A stretch of DNA of 64,000 bases from Ketobacter sp963922875 (GTDB taxonomy: Bacteria; Pseudomonadota; Gammaproteobacteria; Pseudomonadales; Ketobacteraceae), in the NCBI GenBank assembly GCA_963922875.1, contig CAWUJH010000007.1:186001-250000 (forward strand). Direction: 5' to 3'. Below the pieces are notes generated by a model. It saw nothing but the letters and a program-made list of their open reading frames with translations, made no database searches and had not been told where the DNA came from. Shown here piece after piece: positions 26,071-35,410 of this stretch. The translations under genes and the position numbers were made by a program. How positions within the stretch are numbered: the first letter of the stretch is position 1; each line of letters starts with the position of its first letter.

Positions 26071-26088
26071 ATCACCCGTTTGGGTGAT
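26071..26088 (-). terminator. Terminator-like hairpin in divergent promoter region
   Basis: ATCACCC-AAAC-GGGTGAT is a perfect 7-bp stem with a 4-base loop followed on the minus strand by TTTTTTATAG, the layout of an intrinsic terminator. It lies upstream of the minus-strand response regulator, in its possible leader. TATAAT at 26054-26059 lies downstream of it on the same strand and may be the real -10 box, so the hairpin may shield the gene from read-through. Confidence 0.5.
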
Positions 26089-26156
26089 GCCCCTCTTCTA
26101 TAAGAGCTCGTATCCTGAGTCTCGGGCACCATTAACTTCAGTGAAGGACTCTGATA

Positions 26157-29100
26157 ATGAAGAATAATAAAAAAATTGGTCTTGCATGCCTACTGACAAT
26201 GCTAGGCCTTTTATCTAATCATACCTATGCTCAGCTGGAAAACCAGCACAGTATTAACTATCAACCCATCGATTTGCCTGAGAATCTCGCGCAGCGTACC
26301 GATTACACCCTGTTCGAAGTTGGCCAAGTGAGACCATTGGCCGTCAGTCACGATGGGCGCTATTTATTCGCTGCCAATACCCCTGATGACCGCCTGGAAG
26401 TTTTTACCATTACCGATAGCGGAATTGAACACAGCCGGTCCATCAGCGTCGGCCTAAGGCCTGTGGCCTTAGCGGAAGACCCACAGGGTCGCGTCTGGGT
26501 GGTCAATCATCTTTCCGATAGCGTGAGCGTGGTGAACGTATCCACAGGACAGGTAGAACAAACCTTGTGGGTGGGGGACGAACCAAGGGACATAGTCTTC
26601 GCTGGCGAGAATCAGCAACGGGCATTTATTACAACAGCTCACAGAGGTCAGAACAGCCCCATTGACCCACAACTGACCACACCAGGAATTGGACGCGCTG
26701 ACGTGTGGGTATTTGATTCTGGAGCCCTTTCGGCCACACAAGATCCAGCACCCGTTACCATTGTTACCCTGTTTGCGGATACTCCCCGAGCCCTTGCCAA
26801 AAGCCCCGATGGAAACAAAGTCTACGTGGCGGCCTTTCATTCTGGCAACCAGACCACCGCGCTCCATGAATTCATTACGCCGAATCGAGATGAGGTTAAT
26901 ACTCACGGTGAGTCACAACCCAGAAAAGGTATTATCGCAAAATTCATTGATGGTGCCTGGATCGATGCTGTAGGCAATGACGTCACCGATAAGATCAAAT
27001 TTAATCTGCCAGATCATGACGTTTTCACTATCGACGCCACAGCCCCGATTCCCAAGGAAATTAAGGGACCTTTCGCCACATTTGATCATGTGGGTACGAC
27101 GTTATTTAACATGGCGGTTAACCCGCAAACGGGTGTGATTTACGTAGCCAATACTGAGGCCAATAATTTCACTCGCTTTGAGGGTCCAGGACTCGATCCG
27201 GTGATCAATACAACCACACGTGGCAATATTGCCCAAAGCCGTATCACCATTATCGACAATGGCACAGTGAACCCGATTCACCTCAATAAACATATAGACT
27301 ACCAGCAGTGCTGCGCCCCACCCGGAAATGCAGAAGCCAGAAAAAGCTTGGCGTTTCCCCGTCAAATGGTAGTAACCAAAGATGGTAAAACCCTTTACGT
27401 TGCAGCCTTGGGATCCGCCAAAATTGGCGTATTTGACACCGATGCCCTCGCCAATAATAGTTTCGAACCAAGCGAAGAGAATCATATTCGATTATCTGGC
27501 GGTGGCCCGGCCGGATTAGCGCTGGATGAAAATCGGCAGCGAATCTATGCGTTAACCCGGTTCAACAACGCCATTGCAGTCATCAACCTAGCTGATAATA
27601 GCGAATTGGTCAGCGTACCCATGCACAACCCTGAACCCGAGTCTGTAACCCTGGGTCGTCCATTTCTTTATGACGCATTTCTAACCAGCAGCCATGGTGA
27701 CTCCGCCTGTGCTAGCTGCCATATCGATGGTGATACCGATCATTTGGCCTGGGATCTAGGCGACCCTACGGTAAAAAGCGCTCTCATTCCTGGTAGCACA
27801 TTGGCTCGAACAGGACTCGCCGTCATTGACGCCATAGGTATTGATACGCCCAAGAGAGGCACCACAGCCTTTACCCTGGTCTTCCCCCAGTGTAATTTTC
27901 GCCAGACCGTTTTAGATCCGTTGAATGTGCCCTTTCCTACGGCCTGCTCTAAAGAGCGCATCTATCACTTCAGCTCCAATAAAGGACCCATGGTGACTCA
28001 AACACTCGCCGGAATGGATAATCATGGCCCCATGCACTGGCGCGGAGACCGCACCGGTGGCAGCGCAGATCTCCCAGGCCTGCAACCCAATAAGGGGATG
28101 TTTAACGAACGTAAAGCCTTCAAGGCGTTCAATGTGGCGTTTCCTGGCCTGTTGGGGCGAGATCAAGAACTCACTACCGAGCAGATGAACCAATTCACCG
28201 ATTTCATCTTACAAAATATGTTGCCACCCAACCCCATCCGCAATCTTGATAACAGTTTGACAGCCGAACAGGCGAAAGGAAAAGAAATCTTTCTCGGCGG
28301 GCCCACAGGCGATCGACAAGTGGATTTCATTCGAACCTGTAACCAGTGCCATGCTCTCGACCTCACCGCCAATAAGAAATTCGGCGTAAAACGTCCGGGA
28401 TTCTTTGGTACGGATGGTCGTTACGCGTTTGTGTTTTCCTCTGAAATACTGAAAGTGCCACACATGCGGAATATGTATCAGAAAGTAGGAATGTTCGCGC
28501 TTCATAACAACAAAGACTTCCCCGTAGTACCCGGCTTCCCCTTCTTAACCAGCGAGTTCATTGGTGATCAAATACGTGGGTTCGGCTTTACCCACGATGG
28601 CTCACTTGGCAGTCTATTTCAATTTTATCAGGCCGGTGCTTTTGTAAACGATGGCCCAGACATTGTCAGTGAAAGGTTTCCTCCAAACTCGGGCGGCTTT
28701 CTACCCTATGTGGAGCCGGGTACCTGGCCTTCCAATGATGAAGAACTACCAGAAGGCTTCAAGTATCTGGCGAAAACCAACACCCCATTTTTTTCTCAGC
28801 TCAATCCAGCCACAGGCCAGCCTGTGGGATTAGAGGAAACCCGAGCGGTTGAAGCCTTTAGCCTTGTATTCCCCACCAACCTGGCACCTATCGTCGGGCA
28901 ACAGGTAACGATTCAAACTGAGTATCAGGAAGTTGCACTAAAGCATTTAACCCTGCTTGAAACCCAAGCCGTCACTAGCCTGCCCACCGAGCACTGTGAT
29001 CTGGTCGCAAAAGCCGTTGACAACCAAACGGAGATTGGCTTTTTATATAATCCAGAAAACTCTACCTATGTGAGTAGCAATGGCGACATTTTTTACCGTG

Positions 29101-29309
29101 ATGAGATCCTGCAAAACTATGCACCCATTACCTTTACTTGTACCCCTCCTGGGGACGGTGTACGTGTTGGACTCGATCGCGATGGTGACAACTATGCTGA
29201 TAGTCAAGAAGTGCTGGCCGGGTCTAATCCGGCTGACATAAATGACAAGCCACTGCGATCAAAGACAAGTTGGTGGGAGCTTTTTCTAAAACGTTTATTT
29301 AAATCGTAA
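26157..29309 (+). CDS. Exported beta-propeller diheme cytochrome c protein
   Basis: The protein has 1050 residues. Signal peptide (1-25, ending HTYAQ). Residues about 50-500 form a YVTN/YncE-like propeller with repeats such as GRYLFAANTPDDRLEVFTI, GRVWVVNHLSDSVSVVNV and TLYVAALGSAKIGVFD. The C-terminal half has two c-type heme sites, CASCH (518-522) and CNQCH (728-732), in a MauG/cytochrome-peroxidase-like arrangement. The C-terminus has a calcium-loop-like DRDGDNYADSQEVLAGSNP. It should be periplasmic or surface-exposed. Electron transfer or oxidative modification of a bound substrate is inferred. The flanking two-component genes suggest regulated expression. A strong terminator follows. Confidence 0.85.
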   Translation: MKNNKKIGLACLLTMLGLLSNHTYAQLENQHSINYQPIDLPENLAQRTDYTLFEVGQVRPLAVSHDGRYLFAANTPDDRLEVFTITDSGIEHSRSISVGLRPVALAEDPQGRVWVVNHLSDSVSVVNVSTGQVEQTLWVGDEPRDIVFAGENQQRAFITTAHRGQNSPIDPQLTTPGIGRADVWVFDSGALSATQDPAPVTIVTLFADTPRALAKSPDGNKVYVAAFHSGNQTTALHEFITPNRDEVNTHGESQPRKGIIAKFIDGAWIDAVGNDVTDKIKFNLPDHDVFTIDATAPIPKEIKGPFATFDHVGTTLFNMAVNPQTGVIYVANTEANNFTRFEGPGLDPVINTTTRGNIAQSRITIIDNGTVNPIHLNKHIDYQQCCAPPGNAEARKSLAFPRQMVVTKDGKTLYVAALGSAKIGVFDTDALANNSFEPSEENHIRLSGGGPAGLALDENRQRIYALTRFNNAIAVINLADNSELVSVPMHNPEPESVTLGRPFLYDAFLTSSHGDSACASCHIDGDTDHLAWDLGDPTVKSALIPGSTLARTGLAVIDAIGIDTPKRGTTAFTLVFPQCNFRQTVLDPLNVPFPTACSKERIYHFSSNKGPMVTQTLAGMDNHGPMHWRGDRTGGSADLPGLQPNKGMFNERKAFKAFNVAFPGLLGRDQELTTEQMNQFTDFILQNMLPPNPIRNLDNSLTAEQAKGKEIFLGGPTGDRQVDFIRTCNQCHALDLTANKKFGVKRPGFFGTDGRYAFVFSSEILKVPHMRNMYQKVGMFALHNNKDFPVVPGFPFLTSEFIGDQIRGFGFTHDGSLGSLFQFYQAGAFVNDGPDIVSERFPPNSGGFLPYVEPGTWPSNDEELPEGFKYLAKTNTPFFSQLNPATGQPVGLEETRAVEAFSLVFPTNLAPIVGQQVTIQTEYQEVALKHLTLLETQAVTSLPTEHCDLVAKAVDNQTEIGFLYNPENSTYVSSNGDIFYRDEILQNYAPITFTCTPPGDGVRVGLDRDGDNYADSQEVLAGSNPADINDKPLRSKTSWWELFLKRLFKS

Positions 29310-29327
29310 GCTTCATTAATATGTTCA

Positions 29328-29370
29328 CTCTGCTTCACAAAAGGTGTTCGTTGTGAAGCAGAGTTTTATT
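29328..29370 (+). terminator. Rho-independent terminator after propeller-cytochrome gene
   Basis: CTCTGCTTCACAA and TTGTGAAGCAGAG form a perfect 13-bp stem around a 10-base loop, followed by TTTTATT. It lies 18 bases after the stop and just before the next gene, so the downstream kinase pair probably has its own promoter or depends on read-through. Confidence 0.9.
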
Positions 29371-29392
29371 AATGGAATGAACTAGAGAAATT

Positions 29393-30565
29393 ATGCGGAA
29401 ATCAATTAAAGATGCCCAAAAGACGCAGCCATACCGACTAGGATTTCAGGCCAGCGCTTACATTCTATTTGGATCTTCCGTTTTACTTCTTTGTCACCAG
29501 CAAATACTCAAGCATGCAGGCAGTCACACAGTCGTGATGTTACTGCTAATTAGCGCTCAGCTGCTTTCCACAATAGTAAGCTTCCTTTTATTAAATGTTG
29601 TTTTTCCTAAACAGCAATTGAATGCCTTTCCTAAAATTATCTATCCATGGTGGGTGCTAGGAGGGTATATCATCAATACGATAATCACTGCACTACTAAT
29701 GTATAAATCCATCCAGCTAGGGTCAGACCCCTACATCTGCGCCTTTCTCATTTATGCTTCAGGTGCTTTAACCGCTGGTTTTCAAAAGTTAGAAATCGCC
29801 GCTTATGCTCTATTGTCAACATTACTTTTTGGCTCCATATTATGGGGCCACGTTGATTTTTCTTTTTTAGCGGCACTGCTCATTTGTATGATGTTCTTGA
29901 TGCTATCCTGCCGGTCTGCCATCTTCGAATTTGTTCTAAAGAGCTATTACGACTTGAAATTAGCTGAATTGAAAGCCATGCAAAGCCTGATAAAAGACCG
30001 GACCGAACACAAAACCAGAGCGGCAGTAGCACAAGAAATACATAAAGAGCTAAATAAACTAACCGTGGAAATTTGTCAGGAACTAAGAAACTACACAAAC
30101 AATATAAAGCCGATCCCGCCGATTCTAAGTGACACGCTAAAGCTAGCAGTACAGTTGCAGAAAACCGTTTTAATGAAGCTCGAAGAAGGCAATAATTCCA
30201 GATTTGATCTCAAAGCCGCGCTTACAGTGCTTGCTGGAAACATCAAGCAATTGGAGATTGACCTATCCATAGTAGGATTCAACGGCTTGTGCAGTGCTGA
30301 AATAGGCGAAGCTATCTTCAGAGCATGCCAGGAATCAATCACAAATAGCATGAAACACTCTACCTCTACAAAGGTCTCTTTATGTGTTTCTCGACAACCC
30401 GAACACTACCACGTGAGCATTAAGGACAATGGTGGCACCCAAGGAACCATTGAACTGGGACAAGGACTTAAAGGTATTTTCGATCGCGTCAAAAATTTAC
30501 GGGGAGAATGTAATATAACCACTAGCGGAACGGAATTTCGCACAGACTTGGTGATTCCAGCATGA
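29393..30565 (+). CDS. Membrane histidine kinase homologue with degenerate H-box
   Basis: The protein has 390 residues and about six transmembrane helices (20-185). The expected HisKA_3 H-box reads RAAVAQEIHKELNKLT (H217). The acidic residue normally following the histidine (HD) is Lys, and the usual R-D pair before it is Q-E. HATPase_c keeps QESITNSMKHST and GQGLKGIFDRV, but the G1 box is DNGGTQG. In DesK/NarX kinases the acid after His activates it for phosphotransfer, so kinase or phosphatase activity may be altered. Its stop overlaps the start of the next kinase gene by 4 bases (ATGA), so a heterodimer is plausible. Confidence 0.85.
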   Translation: MRKSIKDAQKTQPYRLGFQASAYILFGSSVLLLCHQQILKHAGSHTVVMLLLISAQLLSTIVSFLLLNVVFPKQQLNAFPKIIYPWWVLGGYIINTIITALLMYKSIQLGSDPYICAFLIYASGALTAGFQKLEIAAYALLSTLLFGSILWGHVDFSFLAALLICMMFLMLSCRSAIFEFVLKSYYDLKLAELKAMQSLIKDRTEHKTRAAVAQEIHKELNKLTVEICQELRNYTNNIKPIPPILSDTLKLAVQLQKTVLMKLEEGNNSRFDLKAALTVLAGNIKQLEIDLSIVGFNGLCSAEIGEAIFRACQESITNSMKHSTSTKVSLCVSRQPEHYHVSIKDNGGTQGTIELGQGLKGIFDRVKNLRGECNITTSGTEFRTDLVIPA

Positions 30566-31815
30566 ACTGGTTTCAGATGTTGTACGATCGCATAAAAAAC
30601 ATTCCAGACAAAATGCTGGGTGTTCTGGCCGTTGCGCTGGTATTTTTCATCTACCTTGAATTTTTGCCCATTATCTACCAAATGAGCTGGGGACTATTAA
30701 TCGCTATTATTGCGATACCCGCTCTCGCATTATTTAATATAATCCATTTATTAGTGATCGATTTTGGTCGAGGACTGCACGCTGGCCCCCAATATGAGCA
30801 GCCCTGGTTGCGATTGAGCTATTGCTTTTTAGGCATAATCACCATTGCTTATGTTGCATACCAGACCAAGTCGCTAAATATCAATCACAATTCTATTTTA
30901 CTACTACTTTATGCCACCGGCACATTCACAATATTCCGTTGGCAGGAATTTATTATACTTCATATTTTTGCCGTGCTGCTGTATAGCTCTTTACTTTGGA
31001 ATCACGTAGACCCTGTAATACTTAGCGTTATCTTTTTTTCCAACTGTTTTGTCGCTATGAATATAAAGATCTTAATAACAGAAGATAACAAAAAGCGGCT
31101 AACCAATGATGAATTTGAAGAGTTAAATGCGCTACAAAAAACACTCAAGTCACAAGTGGAAGAAGATACGAGAAATACTATTGCCCGAGACTTACACGAT
31201 GAACTGGGTCATTTATCAACAGTCATCAACAACAATCTGGCTATCTATGAACAGCAATATGGGTCGCTTGACTCCGAGCTGTCAAACATCAAACAGCTGG
31301 TGAAAAATTTTCATCGCAAGGTACGTATAAAATCCAGAGTACTCTATCAAAAGCAATTTGATATCATTTCGGCCATTCAACAATTGCAAAAATACATTAC
31401 TCACCCCACTATCCTCTTTGAATGCAACCGCGAAGACCCAGTCCTATCAGCTGCCATTGGCGAAGCCATTTTCATTGCGCTACAGGAAGCCATTGCCAAT
31501 ACCATAAAGCATTCAAACGGAAACACGCTCAGAGTAAAACTCGAACTAACATCCAATTTCTGTTATTTAACCTTAAATGACAATGGCACAGGAAGAACCA
31601 AATTTAAAATGGGCAATGGATTGCAGGCAGTTCAACAACGGATTAATAATCAAGCGGGGGAGGTTGGCTTTCAACTGGACTCATCCGGTTTTTCACTTAG
31701 CGCAAAAATACCGTTGGAAGGCTCGGCTTTTAGGGGCGCTACAGACGAGCCAGTATCGCCGCCAACTCTTCCATCTTCGCTGGCTTTGCCAGGTGGTGAT
31801 CAAAACCCGCTTTAA
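30562..31815 (+). CDS. Membrane sensor histidine kinase, HisKA_3 type
   Basis: The protein has 417 residues and about six transmembrane helices in residues 18-170. The H-box is canonical, RNTIARDLHDELGHLS (H212). HATPase_c has QEAIANTIKHSNG, LNDNGTG and MGNGLQAVQQRI. The fold should end near KIPLEGS. The last 25 residues (GATDEPVSPPTLPSSLALPG and following) are read through DNA that is the 3' end of the convergent hybrid kinase gene, suggesting that an ancestral stop was lost. It forms an operon with the degenerate kinase upstream. The response regulator is probably that at 25385-26026. Confidence 0.9.
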   Translation: MNWFQMLYDRIKNIPDKMLGVLAVALVFFIYLEFLPIIYQMSWGLLIAIIAIPALALFNIIHLLVIDFGRGLHAGPQYEQPWLRLSYCFLGIITIAYVAYQTKSLNINHNSILLLLYATGTFTIFRWQEFIILHIFAVLLYSSLLWNHVDPVILSVIFFSNCFVAMNIKILITEDNKKRLTNDEFEELNALQKTLKSQVEEDTRNTIARDLHDELGHLSTVINNNLAIYEQQYGSLDSELSNIKQLVKNFHRKVRIKSRVLYQKQFDIISAIQQLQKYITHPTILFECNREDPVLSAAIGEAIFIALQEAIANTIKHSNGNTLRVKLELTSNFCYLTLNDNGTGRTKFKMGNGLQAVQQRINNQAGEVGFQLDSSGFSLSAKIPLEGSAFRGATDEPVSPPTLPSSLALPGGDQNPL

Positions 31816-34800
31816 TGGTGGCTTCACGGGCTTCATCGTGACTGTATCCAGAAATCGCAATTAGTTTATTTTTATAGCCTGTCTGACGTAGTCGCTTCGC
31901 CACTTCATAGCCGTTAATATCGGGTAACCCAATATCCACCAAAGCAGCCTGGGGTTGAATTTTTTCAATGAGCTGGACCGCTTCAAGCCCACAAATTGCA
32001 GTGTGGACTGCGCAACCCAGTTGTCCTAGCAGGTCTGAATAGGCCGCCAGGATATCTGGATTGTCATCCACAAATACGATATCGAGCCCAACTGGAATTA
32101 TCGCTTTTTCTGCAGTCACGCTTAGATCATTCAGGGATGTGTCAATGGCAGCTGGCAAGCGAACTTCAAATACAGACCCTTGGTTTTTACCTTTACTATT
32201 TGCATAAATTGATCCGCCATGCAACTCGACTAAATTTTTCGCTAAGGCCAATCCTATACCGAGCCCAGAAGCTGCATCTCCTTCTGGTGTTACCTGATAA
32301 AACGAATCAAATACTCTGGGCAACGTCTGGGCTTCAATACCGATTCCTGTGTCTTCAATTGTGACGATAATCTCCTGCCCTTCTTGATAAGCATCGATTT
32401 TGATGCGACCACCGAATGGCGTGTATTTACTGGCATTAACTAATAGATTGGTAAAGATTTGATCTAATCGAGTAGCATCCCCCTCGACTACCAGGCCAGG
32501 GTCGATAGAGGAAGTAACTATCTGTTTCTTTTTTTCGCAGCGATCGCCAATGCCTTCCAAACAAGCCTGTATTAGATCACTAATATTTAAGTTGTGCTTA
32601 GACAGTGAAATGCGATTCTGAGTAACCCTCGATAAATCCAATAAATCATCCAATAATTTCGCCATATTACCGATGCTTTTCTGCATAATACCCAGTACTT
32701 TTTCTGGCTGACTTAGCCCACGTTCTAACAAAGACACGCTTCCAGACAAAGCAGCTAAGGGGTTCCTAAGTTCATGCCCTAAAATAGCCAAAAATTCGTT
32801 TTTACGGCGATCCGCTTCTTGCAGTTCCGCGATAGCCTTCTTTAGGGAGTCACTGAGCGCCTTGCTCCCGGTAACATCTCTCGCCACTTTGGAGGCACCG
32901 ATAATATGACCGCTGCTGTCTTTCAAAGGAGAAATCGTGGCGGATATATCCAACAATTGCCCGGTTTTAGTAATTCGTTGGGTCTCGAAGTGTTCGATAA
33001 TATCGCCGCTTTTTAAACGCTGTAATATCTGCTCTTCTTCATTGAGTCTGTCGGGCGGAATAATTATCCCTATGGATTGACCTATGGCCTCTTCAGCCGT
33101 GTAGCCAAACAAACGTTCCGCTCCTCTGTTCCAGGAAGTAATCCTGCTCTCTAGCGTTTTACTGATAATGGCGTCGTCTGTGGACTTTACAATAGCAGAC
33201 AATAACTCTTGAGTTTGCTCAGCTTCTTTACGCTCTGTGATATCAATGACGACACCAATCATTTTAAACGGCTTGTCATTTGCAAAGAAAGTTTGCCCAC
33301 TAGCCTCTATCCAAAACTGTTGACCGGTTAATCGATTAATCACTCGATAGGTACTGAGATAATGACCATTACTACGTGCGATCATGGATGCTTCAAGCGC
33401 ACGTGCGACCGGTTCCCGATCATCAGGATGAAGTCCTTCATAAAAATGATTCAGAGTAAGATCACTAATCTCACTGGAGCCCCAAATGTCGTGCAACATT
33501 TGATCCCATATTATTTCACCCGAATCAATAAAGTATTCGAAGGCTCCAATACGATTCGTTTGCATTGCAATACGCAATTTACTTTCGCTTTCTTCAAGCG
33601 CTTGTTCGTAATTCAATTGCTCGGTAATGTCGGTGTTAGTACCAAACCAATGTAATATGGTTCCGTTTTTATCGCGCAAAGGCTGTGCTCGAGACAAAAA
33701 CCATCGGTACTCACCATTTTGATTGCGAATGGGAAAGGTGTCCTCCCACTCGATACCCTTGTCGAAACAATGTTTCAGTTTAGCGCTGACATTCTCGACT
33801 AAATCAGGACGATGAACTTTCTTCCAGCCATCCCCTTTCATCTCTTCATAGCTGGTACCGGTATATTCGTACCAACGTTGGTTATACCAATACAGATAGC
33901 CACCTGGATCGGCCATCCAGGCAAGCTGTGGTATGGAATTCGCCATGGACCGAAATAACTCTTCACTGTAATCCAACTGACGCTTTGCTTCAGAAGCATG
34001 CAAAACAGAGGACAGCATATTGGCAATCGCAACCAGAAAGTTGGCATCTTCCTGCGTGAATTCTCTATATTCAGTACTGTGGATACTCAGCACGCCATAG
34101 GGAGGATCTGTGTGATTGATCAAACAGGTAATACTGCTAACCACACCTAACTCCAGCAAGATATCATTGGCAGTAAACCGCTTTTCATCTTTCAAGCGCC
34201 CCACAATTACCGGTGCTTCGGCATAAAGAGTGTAGCCCGCTTGAGAACTCGGGTCCGACGGAACCGTCACTTCATTAATAATACCGGCAGGCCAACCAAA
34301 TCCGGCAACAGTCAAAAATTTTTTTTGCTTCGGTTGATACTTCAACACCGCACAATAATGACACTTAAAAACGTCCGCAATTTGGCGTAAGGCTTGATCC
34401 ATCAAGCTTGTAGGCTCCAAACCACTTAGGGCTAACATGCCTAATTTAGCCACAACGAACTGCTGTCTTTCTCGATATTCTGCGCGCTCCATCAGCACCT
34501 TGGTGGCGGTAACATCCTGGAACAGGAGAACAAAACCGAGTGGCAATTGACCCGGTCCTTTTATCATGCGCGCCTCTCGACTGTAGGTACGCTTGTTGGG
34601 CAAGCTGATTTCTGCAATATTGATCGCAGAATCATTCTTTGCCGATTGCACATCAGCAAGCCATTCTCCAGCCAACAAGGGGCTATTTAGCTGGCTGAAA
34701 TGTTGGCCTATACAACCTTGTTCTATGGCAAGCAGCTCACCCGCACTAGGGGTAAAACGAGCGATGGTTTGATCGTAATCTAACAACAATGCGGCAATAT

Positions 34801-35218
34801 TATTGTGTAAAAAAAACTGATCAAACACGGCTTTTTCATGGCTTAACTGCTTCAGCAGTAAACCGAAATTTCCGCCAACCCACTGCACACCTTCTTCCGA
34901 TATATAAACCCAGGAAGCTTCTCCTTCAAACGCTTGTCGACAAACTTCAAGGGTTTCATGGACTACCTCAGCCTTGAAGATATTTAAAGCTTGTGGCTGG
35001 ATCTCTGCTTGAGCCTGAATCAAGGTGGGCATTAACTGATAGCGTTGCGCTAACACAGCCTTTTGTACCTCTGTGAGGTGATACTCCGGGCTTTCAATGA
35101 GTAACAGTGTTGTTTTAGGGATAGTAACAACAACGTCAATAAATGCTGTCAAAGCATCAAGACTCATCGTTTGCAGAGCAATTCCTACCAAGCGTTCCAT
35201 TTCTAGCTGTTTAAACAT
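31739..35218 (-). CDS. Multi-sensor hybrid histidine kinase with CheB/CheR-like N-terminus
   Basis: The protein has 1159 residues with no membrane segment. Residues 8-90 align by eye with CheB methylesterase (LVGIALQTMSLDALTAFIDV against the VVGIGASAGGLEAL pattern), but the catalytic Ser and His are missing. Residues about 130-240 resemble the PAS domain of CheR-type fusions (DYDQTIARFTPSAGELLAIE). A GAF domain (245-410) and three PAS domains (about 420-535, 545-665, 670-785) follow, then HisKA (FLAILGHELRNPLA, H815), HATPase_c (DTGIGI, GLGIGLALAK) and REC (D1095 in AALVDIGLPD). Its 3' end overlaps the convergent kinase gene by 77 bases. Confidence 0.9.
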   Translation of the reverse strand: MFKQLEMERLVGIALQTMSLDALTAFIDVVVTIPKTTLLLIESPEYHLTEVQKAVLAQRYQLMPTLIQAQAEIQPQALNIFKAEVVHETLEVCRQAFEGEASWVYISEEGVQWVGGNFGLLLKQLSHEKAVFDQFFLHNNIAALLLDYDQTIARFTPSAGELLAIEQGCIGQHFSQLNSPLLAGEWLADVQSAKNDSAINIAEISLPNKRTYSREARMIKGPGQLPLGFVLLFQDVTATKVLMERAEYRERQQFVVAKLGMLALSGLEPTSLMDQALRQIADVFKCHYCAVLKYQPKQKKFLTVAGFGWPAGIINEVTVPSDPSSQAGYTLYAEAPVIVGRLKDEKRFTANDILLELGVVSSITCLINHTDPPYGVLSIHSTEYREFTQEDANFLVAIANMLSSVLHASEAKRQLDYSEELFRSMANSIPQLAWMADPGGYLYWYNQRWYEYTGTSYEEMKGDGWKKVHRPDLVENVSAKLKHCFDKGIEWEDTFPIRNQNGEYRWFLSRAQPLRDKNGTILHWFGTNTDITEQLNYEQALEESESKLRIAMQTNRIGAFEYFIDSGEIIWDQMLHDIWGSSEISDLTLNHFYEGLHPDDREPVARALEASMIARSNGHYLSTYRVINRLTGQQFWIEASGQTFFANDKPFKMIGVVIDITERKEAEQTQELLSAIVKSTDDAIISKTLESRITSWNRGAERLFGYTAEEAIGQSIGIIIPPDRLNEEEQILQRLKSGDIIEHFETQRITKTGQLLDISATISPLKDSSGHIIGASKVARDVTGSKALSDSLKKAIAELQEADRRKNEFLAILGHELRNPLAALSGSVSLLERGLSQPEKVLGIMQKSIGNMAKLLDDLLDLSRVTQNRISLSKHNLNISDLIQACLEGIGDRCEKKKQIVTSSIDPGLVVEGDATRLDQIFTNLLVNASKYTPFGGRIKIDAYQEGQEIIVTIEDTGIGIEAQTLPRVFDSFYQVTPEGDAASGLGIGLALAKNLVELHGGSIYANSKGKNQGSVFEVRLPAAIDTSLNDLSVTAEKAIIPVGLDIVFVDDNPDILAAYSDLLGQLGCAVHTAICGLEAVQLIEKIQPQAALVDIGLPDINGYEVAKRLRQTGYKNKLIAISGYSHDEAREATIKAGFDHHLAKPAKMEELAAILARL

Positions 35219-35410
35219 ACACCCCTACGATTAGACTTTTGTAAGTACAAACCTGACAAATCGGACAACCCCACTGCTCTCCTTGTGTTAAATACTACAA
35301 TATTTCGAATCCGTCTGCCTATAAATGCTAATTTTCAATGACTTACGCTGGCATCAGCCTTGCACTACCCAAATGGAATTATCATTTTCACCGGTTTTAG
35401 GATGTTAAGT

